The position numbers and the translations under genes were made by a program. A stretch of DNA of 19,791 nucleotides, taken from assembly GCA_027064485.1 (NCBI GenBank), contig JAMOPR010000034.1, positions 1 to 19,791 on the forward strand. Direction: 5' to 3'. Under the pieces are notes generated by a model that did not search any database, had not been told where the DNA came from, and saw nothing but the letters and a program-made list of their open reading frames with translations. This stretch comes from Desulfurobacteriaceae bacterium (GTDB taxonomy: Bacteria; Aquificota; Aquificia; Desulfurobacteriales; Desulfurobacteriaceae). Below are positions 1-7,915 of the stretch, one piece after another. How positions within the stretch are numbered: position 1 is the stretch's first letter; each line of letters begins with the position of its first letter.

Positions 1-895
1 GTGGCAGTCTGAATGGGTAAAGATGAAAATAGAGGAGAAGTTTCCTGATATTGAAGTTGAGCTTGTAGAGATTGTTACTAAGGGAGATAAGATACTCGAT
101 GTTCCTCTGGCGAAGATAGGAGATAAGGGATTGTTTACTAAAGAGATAGAAGAGGCTATGTTGCGTGGAGAGGTTGATATAGCTGTTCATAGCTTGAAAG
201 ACGTTCCATCAAGACTTCCTGAGGGTTTGAGGTTAATAGCTTTTTCTGATAGAGAAGACCCGAGGGATGCTCTGCTTTCGTGCGGAAGATATACTTTGTC
301 AACGCTTCCAGAGGGTGCCGTTGTAGGAACCAGTTCTTTGAGGAGGAGGGCACAGTTAAAGATAGTTAGACCTGACCTTGAGATAAGGGATTTAAGAGGT
401 AACGTTGATACGAGAATAAGGAAGTTGAAGGAGGGTCAATACGACGCAATCATATTGGCTGCAGCCGGTGTAAAAAGGTTGGGATGGGAAGATGAGATAG
501 ATGAAATTATTTCACCTCAAGTTATGATTCCTTCTGTTTCCCAGGGAATATTGGGTATTGAGGGAAGGGAAGGTGATGAGGAAATAATCAAAGTAGTTAG
601 AGAAGCTGTTAACTCGGAAGATTCCGAGATAGCGGCTCATCTTGAAAGGGCGTTTTTAGCTACCGTTGAAGGAGGGTGTCAGGTTCCATTGGGTTGTTAC
701 GCTGTTGTTAATGGTGAGAAGGTTCACGTTAGGGCGTTTATATCTGACCTTAACGGAGAGTTTTTCCATAAGGAAGAAGGTGTTTTCAGGTGTGGCAGTA
801 TAGAAGAAGCAGAGAGGATAGGTAAAAAGGTTGCGGAAAGGCTTCTTTCGGCTGGAGGAAGAGAAATACTTGATGAGTTGATGAGATGTCAGTAA
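1..895 (+). CDS. hemC: Hydroxymethylbilane synthase (porphobilinogen deaminase), 5' end outside window
   Basis: Joins four porphobilinogen molecules head to tail into hydroxymethylbilane in the cytosol, the second common step of tetrapyrrole synthesis. The reading frame is open to the left edge: codons before the first ATG (position 23) read WQSEWVK, matching the family's conserved LWQ...WV segment. ATG-23 is therefore internal, and only about 15 N-terminal residues are missing. Visible family motifs are HSLKDVPSRLPEGL (the catalytic Asp lies in KDVP), GTSSLRRRAQL, DLRGNVDTRIRKL, and EGGCQVPLGCYAV. The Cys of EGGCQVP is the attachment point of the dipyrromethane cofactor. The stop overlaps the start of hemD by 10 bp, so the two are probably translationally coupled. 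The promoter is not in the window. Confidence 0.96.
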   Translation, partial: WQSEWVKMKIEEKFPDIEVELVEIVTKGDKILDVPLAKIGDKGLFTKEIEEAMLRGEVDIAVHSLKDVPSRLPEGLRLIAFSDREDPRDALLSCGRYTLSTLPEGAVVGTSSLRRRAQLKIVRPDLEIRDLRGNVDTRIRKLKEGQYDAIILAAAGVKRLGWEDEIDEIISPQVMIPSVSQGILGIEGREGDEEIIKVVREAVNSEDSEIAAHLERAFLATVEGGCQVPLGCYAVVNGEKVHVRAFISDLNGEFFHKEEGVFRCGSIEEAERIGKKVAERLLSAGGREILDELMRCQ

Positions 896-1608
896 GGTTT
901 TTTGTTTCTTCTTTCTTAAAGGAGGAATATAAGGAAGGTTTGAGAAGTGGGGGAGTGGAGTGGGTGGATTTTCCTCTGATAAAGACAGAAAAGCTTCCCT
1001 TTTCTTTAGAGGGTGAATCTTGGGATTATGCAGTTTTTTCCAGTAAAAACGGAGTTCGGCACTTTTTCTCTAGCGTTTCGCCGAATGTTTTAAGGGATGT
1101 AACGGTAGTAGCAGTTGGTAGGTCTACGGCTGAAGCTTTGAAGAGGTTAGGGTTTTCACCTTTAATTCCCGATAATTTTAGCGGAGAAGGATTGATAAAG
1201 CTTTTTGAAAAGATAGATATAAAGGAAAAAAAGTTTTTGGTAGTAAAACCTAAGGAAGGAAGAAAGATTTTCGTTCAGTTTTTAAAGGAAAAGGAGGCAA
1301 TTGTTGAAGAAATTGCTGCTTATAGAACTGTGGTTAATACGGAAGTTTCCGAGTTATTGAGAAAGGAGTTAAAGGAGGGTTTTGATTTCCTCTCTTTTAC
1401 CAGTCCTTCAAACTTTAAAGCTTTTTTATCTTTGGGTGGAGAGTTAGCAGAGGAAACGTTAAGAAAGGCTAAGGTTATACCTATAGGTCATGTAACGGCT
1501 GATGCTATAAAGAAATTAGGTTTCGATGTTTATAAGGTGCCTGATGAATACACTTTGAACGGCATTGTTAAACTCATAATGGAGGAGGCTTCAAATGCTT
1601 ACAGGTAA
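886..1608 (+). CDS. hemD: Uroporphyrinogen-III synthase
   Basis: Cyclises hydroxymethylbilane to uroporphyrinogen III with inversion of ring D, supplying the precursor of heme, siroheme and corrinoids. The protein has 240 residues, usual for stand-alone HemD. HemD is a poorly conserved family, but the typical landmarks are all present in order: [11 protein letters not shown] near residue 50, [14 protein letters not shown]...PDNFSGEGL near 85-105, [16 protein letters not shown] near 165-180, and [16 protein letters not shown] near 200-215. The gene lies between hemC and hemB, overlapping both (10 and 14 bp), and this context makes the assignment firm. It starts with ATG inside the end of hemC, and no better start is visible. 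Confidence 0.94.
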   Translation: MSVRFFVSSFLKEEYKEGLRSGGVEWVDFPLIKTEKLPFSLEGESWDYAVFSSKNGVRHFFSSVSPNVLRDVTVVAVGRSTAEALKRLGFSPLIPDNFSGEGLIKLFEKIDIKEKKFLVVKPKEGRKIFVQFLKEKEAIVEEIAAYRTVVNTEVSELLRKELKEGFDFLSFTSPSNFKAFLSLGGELAEETLRKAKVIPIGHVTADAIKKLGFDVYKVPDEYTLNGIVKLIMEEASNAYR

Positions 1609-2593
1609 ATTTCCAGAGTTAAGGCTTAGAAGATTGAGAAAGAACGAGAACATAAGAAGAATGGTTAGAGAAACAGTTTTAGCGGTTGATGATTTTATAT
1701 ATCCACTTTTTGTTGTTGAAGGGGAAGGAGTTAAAGAAGAGATACCTTCTATGCCGGGGCAGTTTCGCTACTCGATTGATAGGGTAGTAGAAGAAGTTGC
1801 GGAAGTTAAAGAGTTGGGGATTCCTGCAGTAATTCTTTTTGGTATTCCTGCCCACAAAGATGAATTAGGTTCCGATTCCTACTCCGATGACGGGATTATT
1901 CAAAGGGCTGTAAGGGCTATAAAGGAAGAAGTTCCGGATATTTACGTTATTACGGATGTTTGTTTTTGTGAATATACCTCTCATGGACACTGCGGTTATT
2001 TGAAGTGTGAGGGTAACCACTGTGATGTGGATAACGATAAGACACTTGAGCTTTTAAAGAAGCAGGTGGTTTCTCACGCAAAAGCAGGTGTTGATATGGT
2101 TGCTCCTTCAGGCATGATGGACGGTATGATTAAAGCTATAAGAGAAGGACTTGATGAAGCTGGTTTTACGGATATACCGATTATGTCTTATGCGGCTAAA
2201 TATGCTTCTGCTTACTACGGTCCTTTCAGAGATGCTGCCGAATCTGCACCTGCCTTTGGTGATAGGCGTTCTTATCAGATGGACCCTGCCAACAGCGATG
2301 AAGCTTTGAGAGAGGTTGCTCTTGATATTCAGGAAGGTGCAGATATTGTTATGGTAAAACCAGCTCTTTCGTATATGGATATTATTAGAAGAGTAAAGGA
2401 TACCTTCAAGTATCCTGTGGCTGCCTATAACGTTAGTGGTGAATATGCTATGGTTAAAGCAGCAGCGATGAATGGATGGATAGATGAAAGAAAGGTTGTT
2501 TTAGAAACGCTTCTTTCTATGAAAAGGGCAGGTGCTGATTTAATACTTACTTACCATGCTAAAGATGTTGCTAAATGGTTGAGAGAGGGATAA
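1595..2593 (+). CDS. hemB: Delta-aminolevulinic acid dehydratase (porphobilinogen synthase)
   Basis: Condenses two 5-aminolevulinate molecules to porphobilinogen, the substrate of HemC. Length 332 residues, typical. The two active-site lysines are in [17 protein letters not shown] (Lys202) and [11 protein letters not shown] (Lys255). The metal site reads [14 protein letters not shown] with Cys123, Cys125 and Cys133, the three-cysteine pattern of the catalytic-zinc class; magnesium/potassium-type enzymes lack these cysteines. Two further cysteines follow closely (Cys138 and Cys143). An SD-like GGAGGAGG sits just before the ATG, inside the end of hemD. The stop codon shares one base with the next ATG (TAATG). 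Gene order C-D-B gives three consecutive pathway steps in one transcript. Confidence 0.98.
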   Translation: MLTGKFPELRLRRLRKNENIRRMVRETVLAVDDFIYPLFVVEGEGVKEEIPSMPGQFRYSIDRVVEEVAEVKELGIPAVILFGIPAHKDELGSDSYSDDGIIQRAVRAIKEEVPDIYVITDVCFCEYTSHGHCGYLKCEGNHCDVDNDKTLELLKKQVVSHAKAGVDMVAPSGMMDGMIKAIREGLDEAGFTDIPIMSYAAKYASAYYGPFRDAAESAPAFGDRRSYQMDPANSDEALREVALDIQEGADIVMVKPALSYMDIIRRVKDTFKYPVAAYNVSGEYAMVKAAAMNGWIDERKVVLETLLSMKRAGADLILTYHAKDVAKWLREG

Positions 2594-4989
2594 TGGAGAG
2601 ATTAGTTGTATGGCTTGATGAAGTAGGAATTGAAGATATCCCGATTGTTGGGGGAAAGAACGCTTCTTTGGGGGAAATGATTAAGCATTTATCTCCCAAG
2701 GGGATTAGAATTCCTTACGGTTTTGTTGTGACTGCCGAGGCTTACAGGTATTTCGTTAGCTATAACGGGCTTGATAAGAAAATAAGGGATATTTTGGAGA
2801 GGATAGATATTTCTAACGTTAAGGAGTTAGAGAAGGGTAGTAAAGAGATAAGAAATCTGATAAAGAGCGGAAGATTTCCTGAAGATTTAAAGCGTCAAAT
2901 TACAGAAGCATATCAGAAGCTTTCTGAAAGATATGGAGTTGAAAATGTCGATGTAGCTGTTCGGTCCTCTGCTACGGCAGAGGATTTACCCAACGCTTCT
3001 TTTGCTGGTCAGCAAGAGACGTATTTGAACGTTAGAGGGGTTTGTAAGGTTCTTGACGCTATAAGGAAGTGTTTTGCATCCTTGTTTACCGAAAGAGCCA
3101 TTTCTTACAGAGAAAGGTTCGGTTTTGACCATTTCAAAATTGCTCTTGCCGTTGGTGTTCAGAAGATGGTTAGGTCTGACCTTGCTTCTTCCGGTGTAGC
3201 TTTTTCTCTTGATACGGAAACGGGGTTTAGAAATGTTGTTCTCGTTACCGGTTCTTACGGTTTGGGTGAATACGTTGTAAAAGGTGTTGTTGTTCCGGAT
3301 GAATGGATAGTTTTTAAACCTACGCTGGAAAAAGGTTTTAAGGCAATAATAGATAAAAGGTTGGGAGTTAAAGATAGAAAGCTAATTTATGATGAATCGG
3401 GAGAAGGGGTTGTTGAAACCAAGGTAACTGAAAAAGATAGAAGTAAGTTTTCTTTGAACGATGAAGAAGTCCTAACTTTAGCAAAATGGGTAGTTGAGAT
3501 AGAACGTTATTATTCCAAACCTATGGATGTTGAATGGGCAAAGGACGGCAGGACTGGCGATTTATACATAGTTCAGGCGAGACCTGAAACGGTTCATAGT
3601 AACAGAAAGCGTTATAAGTTGGAAGTTTATAAACTTACCGTTCCCGAAACGGAAAGAGAAAAGAGGATTTTGCTTAAAGGGATTGCAGTAGGTAAAAAAG
3701 TGGCTTTCGGAAGAGTAAAGGTTTTAAAGTCTCTTGATGAAGCTGAGAAGTTTAATGATGGCGATGTTTTGGTGACAGACATTACAGACCCCGATTGGGA
3801 ACCTTTGATGAGGAGAGCATCTGCTATTGTAACTAACAGGGGAGGTAGAACTTGTCACGCTGCCATTGTGGCAAGAGAGTTGGGAGTTCCTGCAGTTGTA
3901 GGCACGGGTAATGCAACTGAGATTTTGAGTGATGGAACCGAAGTTACTGTGTCGTGCTGTGAAGGTTCTACAGGTTACGTTTATGAAGGCAGAATGGATT
4001 ATTCTGTTGAAGAAGTAGATATTTCTAAACTTCCGTCTACGAAAACTCCTGTTATGCTTAACGTGGCTTCTCCGGAAGATGTTTTTGAATTATCCTTTTT
4101 GCCTTCTGCAGGCGTTGGACTTGCAAGGGAAGAGTTTATTATCAATAACTACATAGGTGTTCATCCTCTTGCGCTTATAAATTTTGACAATTTGAGTGTT
4201 GAATTGAAAGAAAGGATTGAGGAAATAACTGTTGGTTATGAAGACAAAAAGGCTTTTTACGTTGATAAGTTGGCTTACGGTATTGCAAGAATAGCTGCAG
4301 CTTTTTATCCTAAGCCGGTGATTTTAAGGTTTTCCGATTTTAAGTCGAACGAGTATGCTCACCTTTTGGGTGGAAGTATTTTTGAGCCTGCTGAAGAAAA
4401 TCCAATGCTTGGCTGGAGAGGTGCTTCAAGATACTATTCTGATAAATTCAAAGAGGCATTTGGACTTGAATGTCTTGCCGTTAACAAAGTTAGAGAAGAG
4501 ATGGGACTTGATAATTTGATAGTTATGGTTCCGTTCTGCAGGACTCCTGAAGAGGGGAAGAGAGTTCTTGAGGTTATGAGAGAGTTCGGACTGGAGAAGG
4601 GAAAGAACGGGCTTAAAGTTTATGTGATGTGTGAGATTCCTTCTAACGTTATTTTGGGGAAAGAGTTTGCAGAAGTGTTTGACGGATTTTCTATAGGTTC
4701 AAACGACTTGACGCAGTTGACTTTGGGAGTTGATAGGGATTCACCTTTGGTGGCTCACGTTTATGATGAGAGGAATGAAGCTGTTAAGTGGATGGTGGAA
4801 AAAGCTATTGAGAATGGAAAGAAATACGGAAGAAAGGTTGGTATATGCGGTCAAGCGCCTTCTGATTATCCGGAGTTTTTAGAGTTTTTGGTGGAAAAGG
4901 GAATAGATAGTATATCTGTTAATCCTGATGCGCTGGTAGACGTTTTGAAAGTTGTTAGTGATGTGGAGAAGAGAATAGAGAGAAATTGA
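2593..4989 (+). CDS. ppsA: Phosphoenolpyruvate synthase (pyruvate, water dikinase)
   Basis: Converts pyruvate, ATP and water to PEP, AMP and phosphate, the entry to gluconeogenesis when pyruvate comes from autotrophic CO2 fixation. I start it at the ATG at 2593, giving 798 residues. It overlaps the hemB stop as TAATG, has GAGAGAGGGA before it, and gives the family N-terminus [12 protein letters not shown]...VGGKNASLGEM. An in-frame ATG 18 bases upstream only adds residues unlike the family. Domain order: ATP-grasp part (AVRSSATAEDLPNASFAGQQETYLNV near 120-150, IVQARPETV near 325), swivelling phosphohistidine domain (GGRTCHAAIVARELGVPAVVG, His422), then the C-terminal PEP/pyruvate barrel (AGVGLAREEFIINNYIGVHP, GSNDLTQLTLGVDRD, GICGQAPSDYPEF with the catalytic Cys). 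It lies in the hem cluster with no visible internal promoter. Confidence 0.97.
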   Translation: MERLVVWLDEVGIEDIPIVGGKNASLGEMIKHLSPKGIRIPYGFVVTAEAYRYFVSYNGLDKKIRDILERIDISNVKELEKGSKEIRNLIKSGRFPEDLKRQITEAYQKLSERYGVENVDVAVRSSATAEDLPNASFAGQQETYLNVRGVCKVLDAIRKCFASLFTERAISYRERFGFDHFKIALAVGVQKMVRSDLASSGVAFSLDTETGFRNVVLVTGSYGLGEYVVKGVVVPDEWIVFKPTLEKGFKAIIDKRLGVKDRKLIYDESGEGVVETKVTEKDRSKFSLNDEEVLTLAKWVVEIERYYSKPMDVEWAKDGRTGDLYIVQARPETVHSNRKRYKLEVYKLTVPETEREKRILLKGIAVGKKVAFGRVKVLKSLDEAEKFNDGDVLVTDITDPDWEPLMRRASAIVTNRGGRTCHAAIVARELGVPAVVGTGNATEILSDGTEVTVSCCEGSTGYVYEGRMDYSVEEVDISKLPSTKTPVMLNVASPEDVFELSFLPSAGVGLAREEFIINNYIGVHPLALINFDNLSVELKERIEEITVGYEDKKAFYVDKLAYGIARIAAAFYPKPVILRFSDFKSNEYAHLLGGSIFEPAEENPMLGWRGASRYYSDKFKEAFGLECLAVNKVREEMGLDNLIVMVPFCRTPEEGKRVLEVMREFGLEKGKNGLKVYVMCEIPSNVILGKEFAEVFDGFSIGSNDLTQLTLGVDRDSPLVAHVYDERNEAVKWMVEKAIENGKKYGRKVGICGQAPSDYPEFLEFLVEKGIDSISVNPDALVDVLKVVSDVEKRIERN

Positions 4990-5010
4990 GCGGTTGGGAG
5001 GAAGTGGTAG

Positions 5011-6159
5011 TTGGTGAAGGTGGATTTTTTTGATTGGAAATTAAGAGAAGTTGAGAAGCCGAAAATAGATATGCCGTTTTCCCGTCTTCCATGGGAAGAT
5101 TTGGAAGAGTTTAGGGACGTTGCTGAGGATATGAGAAGCAGATTTGAAACAATGGTTGTTGTTGGTGTAGGAGGGTCTTCTTTAGGAACTAAGACAGTAT
5201 ATAAAGCTTTAAGATACAAGGCTACGAGAAAGCTTGTTTTTTTGGATAATGTGGACCCTTTACTCATATCTGAAACGTTGCGGACTATCGATTGGGAAAA
5301 TACGTGTTTCTTGTTTGTAAGTAAATCGGGGAAAACGCTTGAAACGGTAACGATTTTGAACGTTATATTGAGAGAGTTAGCTTCGAGAAACTTGCCTTTA
5401 AAAGGTAGAGTAATCTTTGTTGGGGATAGAGGTAATTCTTTTGAGGAACTTTCTCAGAAATTTGGAGCTAAATTTTTTTCTGTGCCCTCTGAGATTGGTG
5501 GCAGATTTTCTATTTTTACAGCAGTTTCTTTAATTCCCTGTTTATACGCTGGTTTTAATTGTGAACGTCTTTTGATGGGAGGAGAAACTTCACTTAAAGA
5601 TGTAAAGATACCTTTGAATCTGGCTCTGTGGAAGTATGAGAACTACAAAGCTGGGAGAAAAAACTCCGTTTTGATGCCCTATACTTCGTATTTGAGAGAA
5701 TTCACGGAGTGGTATAGTCAGCTGTGGGCTGAGTCTTTGGGAAAAAATGGAAAGGGGCAGACTCCCGTTAAAGCCATTGGAACATCTTCTCAGCATTCCA
5801 TTTTGCAGCTTTTTATTGATGGACCTGATGATAAGTTATACCAGTTCTTTGTAATAGAAAGGTTTCCAGCAGATTACAGGCTTCCTGAAAACGTAGAGAT
5901 TTTGGAATATTTGTCCAATAAAAAGATTTCGGAAGTTATTAAAGCAGAGTTTAAAGGAACGCTTCAGTCTCTTACTGTGAAAGGGAGACCTGTAGTCGTT
6001 TTTACATTGGATAGGTTAGAAGAATTTGAGCTTGGGTATCTGTTTATGACTTATATGGTAGCTACTGTAAAGATGGCAGAGTTTTTGGGTGTAAATCCTT
6101 ACGGTCAGCCAGCTGTTGAGCTCGGTAAAAAGGTTGCTAAGGAAATTCTATCTTCCTGA
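5011..6159 (+). CDS. pgi: Glucose-6-phosphate isomerase (short form)
   Basis: Interconverts fructose-6-phosphate and glucose-6-phosphate; next to ppsA it fits a gluconeogenic role. It is 382 residues long, clearly shorter than the roughly 450-550 of common bacterial Pgi. The core is intact: GVGGSSLGTK (53-61), FVSKSGKTLETVT (102-114), EIGGRFS (161-167, Arg165), WAESLGKNGKG (Glu241 as the probable base), GTSSQHSILQLFIDGP (His262) and NPYGQPAVELGKK (Lys373 in the place of the C-terminal catalytic lysine). The start is TTG at 5011, nine bases after GGAGG at 4997-5001; GTG at 5014 is a possible alternative. It follows ppsA by 21 bp. Its last 23 bp overlap the convergent rRNA methyltransferase gene, leaving no room for a terminator. 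Confidence 0.93.
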   Translation: MVKVDFFDWKLREVEKPKIDMPFSRLPWEDLEEFRDVAEDMRSRFETMVVVGVGGSSLGTKTVYKALRYKATRKLVFLDNVDPLLISETLRTIDWENTCFLFVSKSGKTLETVTILNVILRELASRNLPLKGRVIFVGDRGNSFEELSQKFGAKFFSVPSEIGGRFSIFTAVSLIPCLYAGFNCERLLMGGETSLKDVKIPLNLALWKYENYKAGRKNSVLMPYTSYLREFTEWYSQLWAESLGKNGKGQTPVKAIGTSSQHSILQLFIDGPDDKLYQFFVIERFPADYRLPENVEILEYLSNKKISEVIKAEFKGTLQSLTVKGRPVVVFTLDRLEEFELGYLFMTYMVATVKMAEFLGVNPYGQPAVELGKKVAKEILSS

Positions 6160-6853
6160 ATATTTCCCAGATTGCTATTCCTGTTGCTATTGAAACGTTT
6201 AGAGAGGGAGTTTTCCCTTTACCTGGTATGGATACTATTTTATCGCTTATTTTGAGGAGTTTTTCTTTTATGCCCTTTCCTTCGGAGCCGACTATTAGTG
6301 CAAGAGGAAAATGGGCTTTAACTTTTGATATATTCTCTCCTCCTGTTTCTACTGAAATTATAGTTCCACCTTTATTTTTGAATGTTTTTATAGCTTCTAC
6401 GAGATTGTCGCACTTTGAGACGATTAAATGAAATAGTGCACCGGAAGAAGCTTTTACGGCTGTTTCATTTAAAGGAGCGCTTTCCTTTTCTGGTAGTAAA
6501 ATACCTGTTCCTCCAAAGAATTCGGTTGTTCTGGCAATTGCTCCTAAGTTTTGAGGTTCTGTTACTCTGTCTAAGATTACGAAAAAGGAATTTTTCTGAA
6601 TGGTTTTATTTATAAGAATTTCTGGGTCGTAAATCTTTATCGGAGATAGAAGTATTACAATGCCTTGATGTTTTGTGGTTCTGGCTTTCCTTTTAAGTTC
6701 CTCTTTTTTCGCCCATTGAATTTTGATTTTCCGTTTTTTTAAAGTTTCTATAAGTTCTGGTGGAAAGTATTTGCCAAATTGCAGGTAAACTTTTTCAATT
6801 CTTTTGTTTGATTTTAGCGCTTCTTCGAGGGCGTTTTTTCCCCATAAAATCAT
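6137..6853 (-). CDS. rlmB: TrmH/SpoU-family rRNA (guanosine-2'-O-)methyltransferase, RlmB-like
   Basis: Predicted AdoMet-dependent 2'-O-ribose methyltransferase of 23S rRNA (RlmB in E. coli methylates G2251 in the P loop). It has 238 residues. The N-terminal L30e-like substrate-binding part (about 1-75) begins ILWGKNALEEALKSNKRIEKVYL. The C-terminal SPOUT knot domain has its three motifs: EPQNLGAIART, LIVGSEGKGI and IPGKGKTPSLNVSIATGIAIWE. The start ATG is at 6851-6853, preceded by an AGGAGA-type ribosome binding site. The exact RNA target cannot be read from sequence, since RlmB and other TrmH members are close; the length and two-domain layout favour RlmB. It converges with pgi and is divergent from speD. 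Confidence 0.88.
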   Translation of the reverse strand: MILWGKNALEEALKSNKRIEKVYLQFGKYFPPELIETLKKRKIKIQWAKKEELKRKARTTKHQGIVILLSPIKIYDPEILINKTIQKNSFFVILDRVTEPQNLGAIARTTEFFGGTGILLPEKESAPLNETAVKASSGALFHLIVSKCDNLVEAIKTFKNKGGTIISVETGGENISKVKAHFPLALIVGSEGKGIKEKLLKISDKIVSIPGKGKTPSLNVSIATGIAIWEIFRKIEFP

Positions 6854-6920
6854 TACTTTCTCCTGATTTTTTTCTAACTTATGTTACCATGATTTGTAGA
6901 TGACGGGATATTTAGTAGAA

Positions 6921-6948
6921 TTGATTAAGAAAGTGAAATGCATATAAT
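6921..6948 (+). promoter_or_regulatory. Sigma-70-type promoter of speD
   Basis: TTGATT (6921-6926), a 16-base spacer, and a perfect TATAAT (6943-6948). Transcription would start near 6955, giving a leader of about 64 nt before the speD ATG at 7019. It lies in the 165-base gap between divergent rlmB and speD. Seen directly; use in vivo is inferred. Confidence 0.7.
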
Positions 6949-6964
6949 TAAACCTTGCTTTTTG

Positions 6965-7005
6965 AAGGAGGTATTTGACCTTGAGTGTTATTTAACTTCG
7001 TATAA
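6965..7005 (+). promoter_or_regulatory. speD leader with an extra SD and minimal reading frames
   Basis: A near-perfect SD, AAGGAGGT at 6965-6972, sits 47 bases upstream of speD, separate from speD's own AAAGGAGG (7004-7011). Nine bases after its GGAGG core is TTG (6981), which would encode only MSVI and stop at 6993-6995. A GTG at 6985 opens MLFNFV, and its TAA (7003-7005) touches the speD SD. This may be a translated leader peptide that modulates ribosome access to speD, or only a ribosome stand-by site. Speculative; nothing here proves translation. Confidence 0.25.
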
Positions 7006-7018
7006 AGGAGGAAGAAAA

Positions 7019-7408
7019 ATGGCAAAGACCCTCGGCGTCCACATTGTAGCTGACCTTTACGGTTGCGACCCTGAAATTTTGAAGTCTGCCGATAGAATGG
7101 CAGAAATCTTTGAAGGGGCTGTTGAGTATGCCCGTCTAAATAAACTTTCTCACTATTACCACCAGTTTGAGCCTTACGGCGCAACGGGGGTTGTTGTGAT
7201 ATCTGAATCTCACCTTTCTTTCCATACATGGCCTGAGCATGGTTATGTTGCTATTGATGTTTATACGTGTGGTGACCATGAGAACGCTTTTAAAGCTTTT
7301 GATTACATAGTTGAGAAACTTGCTCCGGAGAGGGTTGAGAAAGAGGTTCACTTTAGAGGTGTTATAAACGAGGAAGAGGAAGTAGCGTTTTGCACGAGTG
7401 TAGGCTGA
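7019..7408 (+). CDS. speD: S-adenosylmethionine decarboxylase proenzyme (class 1b, SpeH type)
   Basis: Decarboxylates S-adenosylmethionine to supply aminopropyl groups for polyamines, which thermophiles use heavily. The start is ATG at 7019, preceded by AAAGGAGG at 7004-7011, giving 129 residues, the size of Gram-positive/thermophile SpeD. The proenzyme cleaves itself at SE|SHLSFHTWPEHG: Ser64 becomes the pyruvoyl group. His69 and Cys84 (in DVYTCGD) match the processing and proton-donor residues of the Thermotoga enzyme. An in-frame ATG at 6938 lies between the -35 and -10 boxes and cannot be the start from that promoter. No spermidine synthase gene is nearby. The gene is apparently monocistronic, ending at a strong hairpin. 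Confidence 0.95.
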   Translation: MAKTLGVHIVADLYGCDPEILKSADRMAEIFEGAVEYARLNKLSHYYHQFEPYGATGVVVISESHLSFHTWPEHGYVAIDVYTCGDHENAFKAFDYIVEKLAPERVEKEVHFRGVINEEEEVAFCTSVG

Positions 7409-7418
7409 CATTATACAT

Positions 7419-7437
7419 GGGGGAGAGCTTCTCCCCC
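7419..7437. terminator. Bidirectional hairpin between speD and dksA-type gene
   Basis: GGGGGAGA (7419-7426), loop GCT, TCTCCCCC (7430-7437): a perfect 8-bp GC-rich stem in the 38-base gap between two convergent genes. The flanking T-run is weak on both strands (GTTTGGCGTTT on +), so termination efficiency is uncertain. Its position argues that it serves both transcripts. Confidence 0.7.
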
Positions 7438-7446
7438 GTTTGGCGT

Positions 7447-7830
7447 TTATTCTTCTCCGAATTTCTTTTCTATTTGTTCTTGTTCCAACTTGCATTTGAT
7501 GCAAAGTTCAGCTACCGGTCTGAGCTTGAGTCTTTCATACTGAATACAGTTCCCGCATTTTTCGCATATTCCATAAGTTCCTTCTTCTATTTTTTGTAGC
7601 GCTTTCTCTATCTTTTTTAGATATTTTGCTTCCCTATCTCTTATTCTCATTTCAAACGTTCTGAGGATTTCGTCTGTTGACATGTCAACGATATCACCAA
7701 TTTCTCTTTCGGAGCGGAATTGGTCTTCAAGCCCTTTTTTGATATCTTCAAGAACTTCTTTTTTCTTCTGTTCCAGAATTTCCTTGAATTCTTTCATTTG
7801 TTCCGCTGTGAGGCATTTGTTCCCTTTCAT
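7447..7830 (-). CDS. dksA: DksA/TraR-family C4 zinc-finger transcription factor
   Basis: DksA-type proteins enter the RNA polymerase secondary channel and alter initiation, often together with ppGpp. The protein has 127 residues from the ATG at 7828-7830, chosen because AGGAGG lies just upstream; an upstream frame extension (to 7875) overlaps the promoter and is unlike the family. Order: N-terminal helix, long coiled coil (about 20-85) with a tip region GDIVDMSTDEI, then EEGTYGICEKCGNC...CIKCK, a four-cysteine zinc finger (CxxC and CxxC). E. coli DksA has DxxDxA at the tip; here it reads DIVDMS, with both Asp kept and Ala replaced by Ser. Family membership is sure, but whether it is a true DksA or another family member is not. 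Confidence 0.85.
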   Translation of the reverse strand: MKGNKCLTAEQMKEFKEILEQKKKEVLEDIKKGLEDQFRSEREIGDIVDMSTDEILRTFEMRIRDREAKYLKKIEKALQKIEEGTYGICEKCGNCIQYERLKLRPVAELCIKCKLEQEQIEKKFGEE

Positions 7831-7862
7831 CGGAAAAACCTCCTGAACCTTTTGTTGTGGGA

Positions 7863-7891
7863 AAAGTAACAGCAAACGTGTAAAATGTCAA
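7863..7891 (-). promoter_or_regulatory. Putative promoter of the dksA-type gene
   Basis: On the minus strand a perfect TTGACA (7886-7891 on the plus strand as TGTCAA), a 17-base spacer, and TACTTT (7863-7868) as a weak -10. It sits in the 85-base gap shared with divergent aspC. A TAAAAT at 7881-7886 on the plus strand could be the aspC -10, so the two promoters would overlap. Confidence 0.45.
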
Positions 7892-7915
7892 CGACAACTT
7901 TTTCCGGGGGCTGAA

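Noticed and set aside
23..895. hemC starting at the ATG at 23
   Set aside because: Upstream in-frame codons WQSEWVK match the conserved HemC N-terminus, so the gene is cut by the window edge and this ATG is internal.
2575..2592. ppsA starting at the ATG at 2575
   Set aside because: Adds MVERGI, unlike the family. ATG at 2593 forms TAATG with the hemB stop and has a purine-rich ribosome site before it.
4866..5267. 133-codon minus-strand frame across the ppsA/pgi junction
   Set aside because: Ser/Thr/Phe-rich composition of an antisense shadow of two confident genes; no ribosome site or family resemblance.
6938..7018. N-terminal extension of speD from ATG-6938
   Set aside because: That ATG lies between the -35 and -10 boxes, has no SD, and the extension is absent from SpeD proteins.
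7831..7875. Longer N-terminus for the dksA-type protein
   Set aside because: It runs through the -10 box and the ribosome site of the ATG at 7830.
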